Part shown: in pieces, positions 25,328-38,800 of the stretch
How positions within the stretch are numbered: position 1 is the first letter of the stretch
How the letters are laid out: each line of letters opens with the position of its first letter
NCBI RefSeq assembly: GCF_021347895.1
Contig: NC_067132.1
Coordinates: 12,020,995 to 12,084,994 of the forward strand
DNA length: 64,000 bases
Direction: 5' to 3'
DNA from: Acanthochromis polyacanthus
Lineage: Eukaryota; Chordata; Actinopteri; Pomacentridae
The notes under the pieces: generated by a model
Seen by the model: only the letters and a program-made list of their open reading frames with translations
The model's database searches: none
What the model was told of the DNA's origin: nothing
Made by a program: the position numbers and the translations under genes

Positions 25328-28300
25328 GTAGGTTGCACGTCATGGATGCCTTGTGAGTTTTCACATCCTGAAATGTTCGAGTTGTCGTCCAGTCTGAACT
25401 GGTTTGTCCATCTCCACAGAAACATGCAGCCTTTGCAACATTTAGAAGCGAGAAATCGGCAGCAAAGGTGAGTGTTTGTTTCTGCAGTGAGTTTTCGGTG
25501 TATAGAATCATTCTAAAAGACATTTTGTTCTGTGTGCTGTTGCTCACCCACCATCACGTCTCTGTTAGGCTCTCAGCAGAATCCATCAGTTGGAGGTTCT
25601 TGATCAGACGCTTGTTGCAGAGTTCGCGAAAGGTCAAGATCAAATCACAGTGTTAAAGGACCCACCAGTGGCAGACAGGTACGTTAGTCAAATAACAAAA
25701 AAAGAAACAATGCTGCATAGAATTAAACTATCAAATTACTTAAGTTTGCACCTATATGCATAGACTTCTTATTAGCGGTATAAATGTGTCTCTGTTTTCC
25801 TACAGTGGTGCCCAAGTCAAAGAGGAGCAGAAGAAACAGGAGACCAAGCAGCCAGATGTTCCACTCATAGAAACTGGTGTTGCTCCTAGCCTTGGGTAAG
25901 AATGACAGCAGGTCATAATTTACTGCATTATAATTTGTTATGATAATGCAGTTGTTGTGGTGTGGCTTTCCTGTAATATCAACAAGTGAACTATGTTATT
26001 ATAAGGATTGTTTTTTTGGCTGCTAATGCTCTCATTCCACCATCTCCTGAAATGTTTCATCTTTGGTGCCTTAGTTAAACAAACTCATGTTATTCTTCAG
26101 TACATTATTCTTGCTCTATGTTTCTGCCCTGTCTGTGGGGTAAAAATAAGACTAACAGGTAACAGGCCCTGTCACCCTCATTTCGGAGTGTGTCAGTCAA
26201 TACCCCGCCAAACTTTACCTTATGCAATTAAATATGCATGTGTGACACATGTTCTCCAGGCCTGGTCAGGGTGTTGTCAGTTTGGCTCTGGAGAAACTGC
26301 CTGGAGGCTCGCTGACAGTAAACCTGGATGAGAATCTGAGAGCTGTAGTTTGGAGCTGTCAGAGGCCTTGTGTCCAATTAGATAGCCAGGCCGCCACTGA
26401 GCGCCTGACAGGCCGTCTGTCCTGCCAGTTGGTGAGACCAGGTGGTCTTTGATACCTCTCGCTCCAACGCTGACAGTCGGCCCTGCTGCGGCTACAACAA
26501 CCAAGTCTGCCTTCTCTCATACTTAAGAAATTCTCAAACTAGTTTAAGTAAGACTTTCACAGAGGAGATGTACTGATTGGTTAGAGCGGTATATTGAGGT
26601 TGATCTGACAGAATCAGGAGATGGCAGGATTCATGGAATATTTAGCTGTCAGTATTGGTTGTACTTTTCAGTTATGTACATCATGATGTCACATTTGTCA
26701 GCCATATGTTGTTCTCTGCTGTCTAAACTTGCTGAGAGGAACTGTGTGTGGCATTTTCTGAACAAATCATGCATTTATTAATAATAGGAGGGATTTAATC
26801 AAGTGAGACCAAAAAGGTAGTCAGAATAATAATTAATTGCTGTCCTTTTTGTTGTTTCATCCATTTATCCACCAGATTACACTACTCTGTTTTAACCACA
26901 TTTAAATTTCAGTGTTTGATATTTTGCAAATTGTAGTTCAGTAATGAAGAGTGTATTATGTTGGTTTTACCACGGTGTTTTTGATTTTGTAGACAAGTGC
27001 AGATTGTCTTCAGCATTATTACACATTTATTGTTAATATATTTATGTCAAGAGATACTCAAACCTTTTAGTTTAATGTTTACTTATGAATTTTACATACC
27101 ATCAGAGATCCAATGCAGGTCATTGAAAATTTATCAACATAAAAAGAAGTTAATGATAATGACATGTGCGTTATGTTGAACTTTTTTCCTAATTTTTTTG
27201 CACTTTTTCTGCTTTTTGCATCGACTGACACAGCAACATGGTATTTAGATGTATTATTTATAGTAATACTGTTAAAATATTTGCAATTAGCAGTTTCTTT
27301 TGAAAGTATTATATGGTTAAAATCCATTTTTATTACTCCACCAAGGAGGCAGAGCCTTGGCGGAGTTGCGTGGCGATGAGCGTTGGTTTGTCTGTCTGTC
27401 TGTCTGTTAGCAACATTACTCAAAAACAGACCAATGGATTTGGGTGAAATTTCCAGGGAAGGTTGAAATGAGACAAGGACCAAGTGATTAGATTTTTGCA
27501 GTTATGCGGCTTACAGTCTGGATCCATGGATTTGCTAAAGATTTCTGTGTCATTGTGGGACGGCATCACTGTACCTATGACAACAAGTAAACATTGCTTC
27601 AGTTGTCTGCTAACGATCACATGATTGTGATCCGACTATAATTGGACCGCTGCAGACTTATCAGCACTTATCTGTGGGAAATGATACAAAGAACAATTAA
27701 GTAAGTTGTGGGTTGAGTCCCATCAATTCCCCCCCGACCGCTGCATATTTAGCTCATGCCATTTGGTATCCATACATAATTTGCACATGCATAACACATG
27801 TCTGAGCTCAGCATAAGGTCATTTTGTTTGTGGGTACATCTATATTAAATGACCACATTCTACAATGCTGTGATTTCTGCCACGACTTTTGTCAAGATTT
27901 CAGCCGTCAGAAATGATACAACAACTGAGCATCCTTGGTGGAGTTCTCCATTCTCTGAGTGCTTTTCTTGTTTTGAGGTTGTTGTAAACTTAAGGGTGTA
28001 TAGTTAAAGTTGTTTAGTAGGGCTGGACCCAAATATCCGGTCTTTACGGTGGTATCCCAGTATTTATTTACAGATCTGAATATTCATCCCCCCCACCCCT
28101 CAGGGGTTATATAGATGGATAGATAAATAGATTAAACCTTTATTAATCCCACAGTGGGGAAATTTACAGTGTACAGCAGCAAATAGAACATTTGAATAAA
28201 AATAAATAAATAACGATCTGATCAGGATATTTGGAGTTAACTGAGACCGATTATCCAGAGCCCTGAAATTGCTATTTGGGGGCAGCTCTACTGTTTAGAT

Positions 28301-31300
28301 ATGAAGATGTTTACTTCAAACTCAAAACTGTGATTTACAACTCCAGCTGCCAATCACCAATGAGGGTAACGGGTTCTTCCTGAAGGAGGCGGGGCCAGCA
28401 GCAGCTCATTGGTTTTCAGAGCAAAACAGCCCACTTAGAATGAGCCTAGATCCAGAGGTTATGTAGTGAAATGAACCATCTTTGTTGCATTTTGAGCTGA
28501 AAAAACTGGAACGCACTGTGGGCACGCACAGTTGTGCCAGTAACAACTCATCATCATGGAGATCCTGTTTGGCTTTGTATGGTTACACTAGTGCCTTTGA
28601 GAAGCTCCGATTCAGGCCAACAAATCAAATGCAGAGCCACAAAATCATTTGATAAAAGAAAAAAAACAGTCAAACAATGAACAATCAATAAATACATTAG
28701 AACACTACTTAGCTTTCAAAGACTTCCTGACCTCTCCTAACAGACTTATCTTCTCTGTCTGTCCCAGCAGCTATCAAACTTTGTCACAATCTAACTAAAT
28801 GACGAATTAAATCCAATACACTGTACCCTTACCTTCAGCCTTTTCTTATTAAGCTTGGCTACATTTAAATTTGCTCTCTCATGCTGTGCAGGCCGGTGTC
28901 TTATGAAAGTTGTTATTACATGAGGACAAGCCTTGCAGTGCTGACATGGCACGCTGCTCCCAGTGTCCCCTAATGGCCGAATCTTCCGTTGTGTTGACTG
29001 AGTGCTTGTCATCCAAAGATTAAGACAGCCAGCTTTAGCTGACTGGTTGGGCCACTTATTGATGTGTCTGTTATTTTTGACATGCAGTGAAGCAAAAAAA
29101 AAAAAGTAAGTTTATCCCATGGTAACCACAAGGAAGATAATCTTTTTACAGTTAGTTATTCAACAAAAATATCAATAGACAAAATCAAAATTAGATCATT
29201 TAATATTGTTCTGTGGAAAAGCTAAGTACACCCTTGGCATTATCAGAAATAATTTACTCTGGGTGTTTTGCATAATTATCCACCAGCTTGCAAATATTCT
29301 AGACTATTCTTAACTGCAAATTTCTCTCAGTTACAAGATGTTTGAGGATTTTCTTGCATTTATTGCCCGTTTCAAATCCCACACAACATGTCGACAGGAT
29401 TCAAATCTGTGTTTTGATTAAGCCGTAATCATTACCACCCATTTCGTCCTTATGAGCCATTCCTGAGTGGGTTTGCAATTATTATCCAGTTGAAAGACCC
29501 ACTTCTGGTTCACCTTCAACTTTGAGACAGATGGCCTCACATTGTCTTCAAGCATTCTTTGATATGATGCAAAGTGATGATTAAAAGAAGAACTGCAAGA
29601 TGCCCAGTCCCCGAGGCAGCAAAACAACCCCAATCCGTAATATTTCCTCCACCAGCATTCACTGTTGCTTTGTGGTTTTTGTGTTGAAAAGCTTCCTTTT
29701 GTCTGCATCAAACATGTCTGTTTTACTGTGGACAAACATCTCCATCTTTCATCCGTTTGTCCAGAACACATCATTCCAAAAAAGCCTGCTCTTTGTCTGT
29801 ATGTTCATTGGCAGACTGTAGTTTTGCTCTGATGTTCCTTTAGGACACCAAAGGCTTTTTCCCTGGCACGCATCCCATGAAGGTCTTTGTTGAAAGAGTA
29901 ATCTTTGGATCCTTTCAGGAAATTTTGTGGTTCTTGGAGACTTCTTTTTACGTCAAGCAGTCTGCTTTTGGGCTGATTTTGCTCGAGCTTCCAGTCCTGG
30001 ACAAACCGCCGGTCCTTTCAAATCTACACCACTTGTAGATGATTTTCCTTACAGTGGAATAAATAATCTACAGCCTTTTTTTTTTTCTGAGGGCCTTAGG
30101 GAGCTCTTCAGATCTTGTCATGATGACACTCCACACTTCAGACGCAAAGAGAACCCCAGATGAAGAGGTTTAAATAAAACAGGCTCCACCTGTTACTCCC
30201 TGAGGAGATTCTAATCATTAGCGCCTAACCTGGAACCCCTGATTGTAATTTCATGAATCTGAGGGTGTGATAAATGTTGAGCTCTCTTTACCTTTTCCGT
30301 GTGAGTGATGTAATTATATTTGTAAGCGCCTTTCTTGAAACCCAAGTTCTCTTTACGAGAGAAAGAAATACAACAAAACTGCTAAAAACTATACAAAGTA
30401 TACAATCATTTTTATTTTATTTATGCTACCAGTCAAATGTTTGGACACACCTTCTCATTCACTGGTTTTTATTTAATTCTTTTATACGTTGTAGATTAAA
30501 ACTATAAAAGAATACACATGAAGTTATGTTGTAAACAAAACAGTGTAAGTCTTCAGTATTCATCTACAATATAGAAACTAATATGTATAATTAAAAAGCA
30601 TTGAATGAGAAAGCGTGTCCAAACTTTTGACCGATAGTCTATTTCAATTCTAAAATGTCATTTTTCTGTGTTAGATCAGCTTTATTTGTCAGTGCTGCCT
30701 CAGTTTCAGCTGTTGTTTGTTCAGTTCTGTTAAAATAATCACCGTTTTCATGGGATGTTGTTATTTTTTCCATATTTTCGCTGTATTTCAGTGAAGTTGC
30801 TATTGCATTTAAGGCAATGAACTGCTTCTAACTAATGCTTTTTCCTTTTCCTCTCTCCTACAGGTTGAAGTTTCAATCGAACCCCACTTTGAAATATTTA
30901 TACCCACCACCCTCTACCAGCATCCTGACAAATATCACACATGCCCTGATAGCTGTGCCAAAGTTTTATGTGCAAGTGAGTAAATGCTGCGTCTGTTATA
31001 TCATTTTATCCATGTGACATCTGCATGTATGTATTACTGTATCTTTTAATGCTGTCCTTGTGGTAACTTTTGGTGGGAATTTGCACAAAAAAATGCAAAT
31101 GTGACGCCATGTGTAGCCTTCAGATTCATCTCGTAAAATAGAAATAATATTCTGGAATAAGTGTCCCAGAGGTTTTTGAACTGCATCCAAGCTCTTAAAG
31201 ATCAAACAGCAAACATTTGCCTTTTAAATTTCAATTTGGAGAGCAAGTATTAATAATAAACCATAAGTGGGAGGCATGAGTTATGGGTTTAACATTTCCC

Positions 31301-34300
31301 TGGGAGCTGCGCTGCTTGAATTTTCATGTCTGTTGCTTCCCGTGTTAGCATCTTGGTGGTGCTAGTGTGTCGCAGAGGAGCCGGCGTAATGCTCAGCCTC
31401 GGTGTAGGTATCTCACTTCAGCCTCAATCTCACCTTGATCCTTGTATTTGTATGCAAAAGCCTGGCAATCTGTTTTACATATGGAGCCCGAGTTACAGGC
31501 TGCCTGTTTGAGAGCAGCAGTGTATTTATATTACCAGCTCCCACCCAGCTTGAGGAATGAATCTTTAGATACAACTAGCACCGTTTCTCATGCACATATC
31601 TCAATTATACACAGGTACTTCATCTGATGAACAAGATGAATTTACCATGTCCCTTTGGCCCGATCACTGCTAGACCACCCGTGGTAAGTTTCTATTTAGA
31701 ACTGTTGTAGAAAATGCAACAAAATAGTGGAAAACTGTTTGGCAAGGAAACCAGGATTCAAATGTGCCAGGAAACATAATTTATTTCCAAGGAAGGAATT
31801 CGACTTCTGGAGTGAACCAGCCCCCGGTTTAGATTGCTGAGTACCCTCAACAATCAGCAGCTTATTGAGTTGGTAACACTCAGTTGTGTGGTCATTCAGT
31901 CAACACTGCCTTTGTGCCGCTGTAACTTAACTGTTTGCTTTTTCTTTTATGGACATTATCAAATAATGCGGAAGTTATTTTGCCAGATATAAAATTTAAG
32001 ACTAAAAGTTCCTTCGTGGACATGCATAAGAAAGCATGTGTAAAGTAGTGAAATGAGGACTTTTGTCCCAAAAAGACTACAAATCAGGGGTTTGCAATTA
32101 GTTTTAATTGTGAGACAGCTTTTTTTTTCTTCCGGGAAGCCAAAGTGTGTAAACTCAGTGGACATTTTACACCTGATGTCCACACCATCAACGTACAAGA
32201 CTGTGAGGCTGAACAAAAAAGCAATAATAGGATGGAGATTGCAATATGATTTGACATTCAATCAAAATGCTCTATTTCTTCATTTCTTTTACACTCTAAT
32301 TTTTTTTTTTCTTTTAAAGGCGTTTGGATTTTGCAGCCACTTTTAACAAACAAGCATGTTTACTTATGTCAGGAGAATATATTTGCAGACCACCACCATC
32401 CTTCATTTGCCATGATATTTAGTTTTGCATTATTCCACAATGAAGAAATTACAGCTCCTGCAATTTTTATTTTGTAGGACTGGCCCGAATAGTGGTTTCT
32501 GGCCTCCGAATATTCGGGCCGTATTAAAGACGAATTCATGAAGTTGAGCTGTTGTGTTGGATCACCACAGATCACACTAGTGTTCCTAATAAAGTGCTTG
32601 ATGAGGGTATGTTTTGAGGTTGTTTAATGTTTGCTTTGTTTATTCATTTAAGAATGAAATTGATTCATAAAGCCAGTGGTTCTACTGCTTTTTAAACACA
32701 GAGCATCTTCATATTCTTCAGGAAAAACGTGACTTGTACACAGATGGATTCAATATTAGATGTGATTGTATTTACATCAACCTTGTGTTCACTTTTTTTA
32801 TCCACAGTAGCTTTAGAGAAAAGGAATCTATGTTTTTATCTAAATAAGAAAATGAAGCTAATGTCAAAGAGGCAGATATTTTGAAACTGCTACTAGGATA
32901 TTAACTTGTGTGTTATGTAGGGGCTTCCACAAAAACAAGAAAGTAATTGGGTGAAAATGCTTTATATTGTTTGTGCTCCTTGACCGTTTTTGCAAGAACC
33001 TATAGTATACTGTATGAATATGCAAATGCTTTCGTTTTGCTTGTTTGATTCCTAAACAGAAGATTTGTTCCATACTGACTTTATGTACACTGGAGCTTTC
33101 AGCTTTCCATATCACACTTATGGGACTTAATGGCTTCTCAACTATTTGTGATGTCACCAAATCTGTGCAGTTTCTGAGGGAGGCATTTAGTAGTCAGCCA
33201 TCACCTCCATGTTTGCTAGCAGCATAAAAGAGAGACTTTTTGCTTTACAAAGAATGTACAAGCTTTCAACCATTTAAAAAATGTCATGGAGTAAAGCAGT
33301 GCTGAGTCATTTTCAAGGAAAGGGAAAGAATACAGAAGGCAGGCAGTGGACAAAATGTATCATCTTAAATGGGAGAAGATGTTGCTGCAGGGAGAACTTT
33401 GATAAGCTCTTAAGCTCTTCCATTGTTTCTTGTGTAAAAGCTAAAAGACGTTCTGGAGGAGCAGTTCTGGCGGTCAGCATGAACCAAGATTCGTTGCTGA
33501 GCTAAACCATGTGCTTATGTTTCCTGCAGTTTGAGCACCTTCCTCCTGCTCCACCCATCCCCATGCCTCCTCCATTCCCTCCTGAATATCCCCCGTTACC
33601 AGAGGAGGAGATGGAGCTGTCCAGTGAGGAAGAGTCGGAGTATGAGAGTGGAGATGATGAAGACAAAGAGAGGTGAGGAGCAGATCGTCTGGCAGAGTCA
33701 ACACAAACATTCCCTTCAACAGTTGTACTCACTGACTTTGTGCTGTTTTGCATTATTTGCTGTGGTTGTTTCCAGCATGTTAATGCAGCTTTCATCAGTA
33801 ATAACATTTCTAGAAACACAAGTGGCTTGACAGGAAATGTCTTTAAACTCCAGACGATGGGCAGGCTTTTTTTTTTTTCCCCGTTGTTTTTCTCCAAGTT
33901 AGACATTTTCCCTATGCTTGCTTTATTTCAGGATTGTTCGTCTGATGGGCCTGGTCAACCAAGCATGCAAGAGACCCTTGAGACCAAAAACAGCTTCAAA
34001 GAGAAAGAAGCCCAAGATCAAGGATCTACTCTATGCTCCCAAAGCAGACTCTCAGAGGTACAGCAAAGCCACTCATGCATGTCACCAGTCCTCACGCACA
34101 GCTCATCTCGAGACAGTATTCATAGGCAGCTAAAAACGGAGGACAAAAAAACCTCCAGACAATAAGTCTTCCTCATAAAGACAGCCTTGTGTTGCTGGGA
34201 GACTTATTGTTTCAGCGTCACACATGCACACGCTCCCTTAATAACACACAACAAACTGTGTTTTTGAACTATAAATACACACACACACAGCCTCCAGGCC

Positions 34301-35821
34301 GCATATTTGCAAACTGGGAAATATCTCCGGTTGACCAGAACGAAATATCCCGAACCGTGAGCCGCTCAGATTCCACTTTTATTGCGTTGTCTTTTTTGAC
34401 TGTTGTTGAGGGAAGTGGCGATTGTCTCTGCTGTCCTCAGTGCTCCGGTGCTGCAGCCCTCTGATGTGTTTGAGCAGCCCCACCCTGCTGGCCCCAAGAA
34501 AATTGAATTCCACATTTCCGCTCCAGAGGTGGCAGCTATTGTGGAAGGAGGTGGGCCGGGTCAGCCTGATGATGAAGGCAAAGGTAAGATTTTAACCAAG
34601 ATATTCACTTGAAGCTGCATTTCTTTGAGTCAGTCTATTAGATCGTTTCTACTGTTAAAACTGTAAACACAAAGAGCCCAACACAGTTTTGCAGTTGAAA
34701 GTCCAGACATGCGGCTGGAATTCAGGCTTGTTAATTGATTATTCTTGTTGAAATGAGTCATATTCTGTTATTACAAGTGACAAATAGAGCAGAGAGCAAT
34801 TAAGATGTTATAAGAGTAAAGATAGCAAGTTCACAGAAGTAGCAAATGAAAGCTCATTACAGAGTTGAATGTCCTAATTATCAAAATTGTTGTTGGTTCT
34901 GCTCTTGATTGACTAATTAATCCACTTCTTATTTCGGCACTAATTATGTGTAAAATGAAGTCTTTCTGTGGATTATACTGATTTGCAAGAATTCAACCAG
35001 AGGAAATGTCCAATTAGAGCAGAGACTTGTTGCTCACAGAGCTGCAGTTTTGGGTCCGACTTTTAGCACAAGGAGATGAATTTAACAGCTTGTCTAACTT
35101 AACTTAGTTGTATCTTATACAGCATTAAAGAGAAATATTTATTGCTATTTCTTTACCCATCTTGCTCAAGATGCATCGGATCAAAGGCCCTCAAAGCAGA
35201 AATTATGCACTGGAAAAAATGCCCCTCTCAAAACAAGAAGAAAAAAAAACTTATTTCAAAGAACTTTTACCTTGAAATAAGTGAAAAAATCTGCCAATAG
35301 AACAAGTGAAAATAACTTGGTAAGATTTCTGGAAATAAGATATATTTAGAATATTGAGATCTTAAAATTAGCAGGGAAATTTTATTTTAAGCTATATTTC
35401 ACCAGGATTGTCAAGCTTAGGTGTCTTAACCCTCCTGTTGTCCTCATTTACGGCACCAAAAAATTGTGTTTCCTTGTCCGAAAAAAGTCCAAAAATTCAG
35501 CAAAAAAAATCTCAAATTTATAAAAATTTGCGAAATCTTCAGGAAGAAAATTCCTTAAAAGTTTCCCTTGAAAGTTTTTTTTTAAATCCCTAATTTTAGC
35601 AAGAAATAAAAATTTAAAAAACAAATACAAAAAGAAAATTATAAATATTTTCAAAAAATAAATATCTTCCAAAAAATCTTAAAAATATCCATACATATAT
35701 CAGTAAAACTTATAATATTTTCTTTAAGAACATTCAGAAAAAAATCAATCAAAATCCAGCAAATTTTGCTGGATTTTGGTTCTCCCCAAAAAATGTGAAA
35801 ATGTGCAAGTTTTCGCTCTTT

Positions 35822-35867
<46 letters not shown>

Positions 35868-38800
35868 ATTTTATTTTCCCCCCCCATATTTTAAAGCTTA
35901 AAACAGGTTAGTTAGACCTGCAGGACGACACAAGGGTTAATTGTTAAACAAGATAATTTCAAGATTGTTTGACCTAACAATAGATTTAAGATGTGTTGTC
36001 TTAAAACAAGTCCCTGCATCTTGCTGAAATGTCACTTGTTAAGTGAATTTATCTTAACTCAAGTGGGATGAGACATTTTGACTAAAAATAAGACAAATAG
36101 ACTTGGTAAGATTTTTAGTTTTTGCAGTGTGGCAGCAGAGAAAATACATTTTCTCAGCTTTACGACAATGATGATTGTGAACTGTTACAACCGATAAATT
36201 TAGATCGCTCATGAAACTCCTCAGATGCGATGCAGTCATCATAAAATAATGTAAAACAAGCCGCACATAATATGCAATTTAGAGTTGTATTTAAATATTC
36301 GCTGCTTCATTTGTTACTTTGTTTTACAGTTAGCAGTAGGTGAGCTACATTTAACAGATAGCAGGTTTTTTCTGCCGTCTCTGAGTGCTTTACACCTGTT
36401 TCACCACACAAGCATCACTGAGATTTATGATCAGAGGTGTGATCTGTTGAACCTGTAACCACACCCTACAGTTAAATTAAACAACTGGACATCAGTACAA
36501 CTACAATTTCCATGTAGAAAATTTGACAAGACAATATTTTCTACAGAGAAATGATCCATCAACCATGAAGGATATAATTTCATGCTTTTTGTGCGCTTTT
36601 GGCATCACATTTTAGCATCGTGAGACAAAGCTAAATAATACTGGGAATACTTATATATCTTAAATTTATCTTTACCTACCAGTGTGATGTACTCAAATGC
36701 CCACTTCCACACATGTAAGTCATGAATGAAATGCATCCATCCATCCAAATGTGAATAGCCTTGTAAGTTGTGTTAAGTAATACAAAAAAATTACTTCTTT
36801 TATGGTTGGCCAGTAAAAATATATCTGACCAACGCTATAACCTGCAAATTCATCCAGGGAATCCATATATAAAGGGGCATGCTTCCTCTTATGTGCAGGA
36901 AAGGCACTCTAAGGGGTTGATTATTACTATACATCATGTTTATTATCGCATTGAAGCAGGAGCTGGTTTGATGCTCGTATTGACATAAGTTAAAGCTCTT
37001 ACTATGGGTGAAGTCGGTGCCAAGTGTTACACAGCGGTATATCACGGCAGAAAGTTGCACCAAAAAAAGGTTTTACCATTATCTGTACGAGCAAATGTCA
37101 TTGAGGGCACAGTCTGTGTTACTTGTCAGCTGTGCAGTTCCCCCTTTGCCTTATCTCCCTTCTCTCTCGCTACAACTTCACTCCCTGGCAAGTCTCTGAG
37201 AAATAAAATAGATCTCAAAGTCACACACAAAAGATTTCCTAAAGGCAGGGGAAAGATAAACTATGACAGGTGGCTTTTTGGATTAGTCTTGTTTTGGGGA
37301 AGTGGGGGTGTGGGATCCGATAAACAAGCTATTTAAATGAAAAGGGGAGGTGGGGGGGACAGATAAGGAGGAGGATAATTTTGAAAGCAGTGATCTAGTT
37401 CTCTGCAGAGAGCGGAAAAGCTCCCCAACACTTCTTGCTCCGGTGCACACACACATACACCTTATGTGGATGACAAGCTTTTATTTTCCTCCTCGGATTT
37501 GTACAGGCTCACTGCTCTTAGTAATTCCATCTACAACATGTGTGCGCGCATTCATGCGCTCCTCAAAAGAGTTATCCTTCCCACTGCCTTTCAGACTCAT
37601 GTTTGCAAAACAGGAGTGGATTTTGATTACAGTTCTTTGTTTGAAATAGACTGAATGTGCTTCTGGTTCACTTCTGTGACTGTCTTCTTGCCGTTATCGT
37701 CGCCACTCGTTTTCGCTTTATTAAACTATTATTTTTAATTCACTCACATTATTCCGACTCCACAGTGAGAAATTCTAAATACCAATATGTTAAACTAATT
37801 GTGACCAAGAGGATTTGCTTCCGCTCTCTCATCCTGAGCTTGTGTTGTTTACTGAAGAGGATAAACATTTTGGAAGTGATTATTTCACCATCTGCTATTG
37901 GTAGACTCTTTGAAAACTTCCATTGTGCTGGAGGGAGTGTCCCCTTCTGTTTCATATCATAAAGCAATCAGGCAGATCCAACTAGGTGGCACACAATATG
38001 AAATACACCCAGAATTAATGTAGTAACAAGGTGATAACTAGATTTTGCTCCTTCAACACCTTCTAATCCTTGATTCTAGTGGATGAGAGCGAGGAGGCGG
38101 CAAAGGCTGAAGGTTTCGGGAAGCTTTACCCCAGCACCCAGACATCCCAGCAGCAGGAGGAGCACAGCGACGACGAGCAGGATCTCACATCAGGAGTCGT
38201 CTCTAGGAAGGAGCTGGAAAAGGGACGGCTGTCAAGAGATGGTAAATCTGACGAGTCAGTGGGTGCCTTGGTCCTTTGTTTGAACATTGTCAGTATTTAT
38301 CACAAACTGGTGATTAGAGACAGGGAAAAAGAAAAACCTGACCTTACAAGTTTCTCAAATCAATAAAAGCCACTGAAAACACTGGGAGGAATAATTCTCA
38401 GCTTAAGTGCATGCTTAGAATAGGAATTTTCATCCTTTGTCGTGCATGGAAGCTTTTTCTCCTGGTGCAGTGTAATGCTGTTCAACAGTAACCACATCAA
38501 GGTCCACAAATCTTTCTCATTTTCCATTTTGAACAGCTGTAACACTCCCTCTCACAAACCCTGTTCTGTTTAGAAGGTGTGCAGGTAGAGGAGAGGCAGT
38601 AGTTTGTTTGAAATGCATATTAGAATAAACTGGCAGTTAGCTGAGAGTCTTCATGGCTAAACAAAAAAGAAAAAGTGCAAACTGTGAAGAATGGAAGTTG
38701 AAATGAGACACTGATAAATCCCTCAGAGGAAGAGGAGCCTCGTGGTAAATATGTAACATCAGCATTACCTTCCTAAGATCCCCCCGTGATGACAAGAACT

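Larger units (their letters stand above)
25896..30863 (+). other. rnpc3: rnpc3 intron between coding exons 4 and 5
   Basis: A 4968-nt intron holding no gene. It contains a TIR-bounded repeat (27334-27944), a LINE tail (about 28128-28200), a degenerate Tc1 copy (about 29190-30290) and a TA-flanked palindromic MITE (30426-30640). A short patch near 26250-26500 is GC-richer and open in several frames; I could not assign it. Confidence 0.85.
34584..38079 (+). other. rnpc3: rnpc3 intron between coding exons 9 and 10
   Basis: A 3496-nt intron. Its middle is a nested pair of transposons (35208-36129) with an AT dinucleotide tract. The part from 36.2 to 38.0 kb shows no repeat or gene that I recognise. 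Confidence 0.85.

Noticed and set aside
33474..33906. Minus-strand frames of up to 134 codons with serine/glycine-rich sequence
   Set aside because: They are antisense to the proline- and glutamate-rich rnpc3 exon; composition bias keeps the reverse frames open, and they have no domain.
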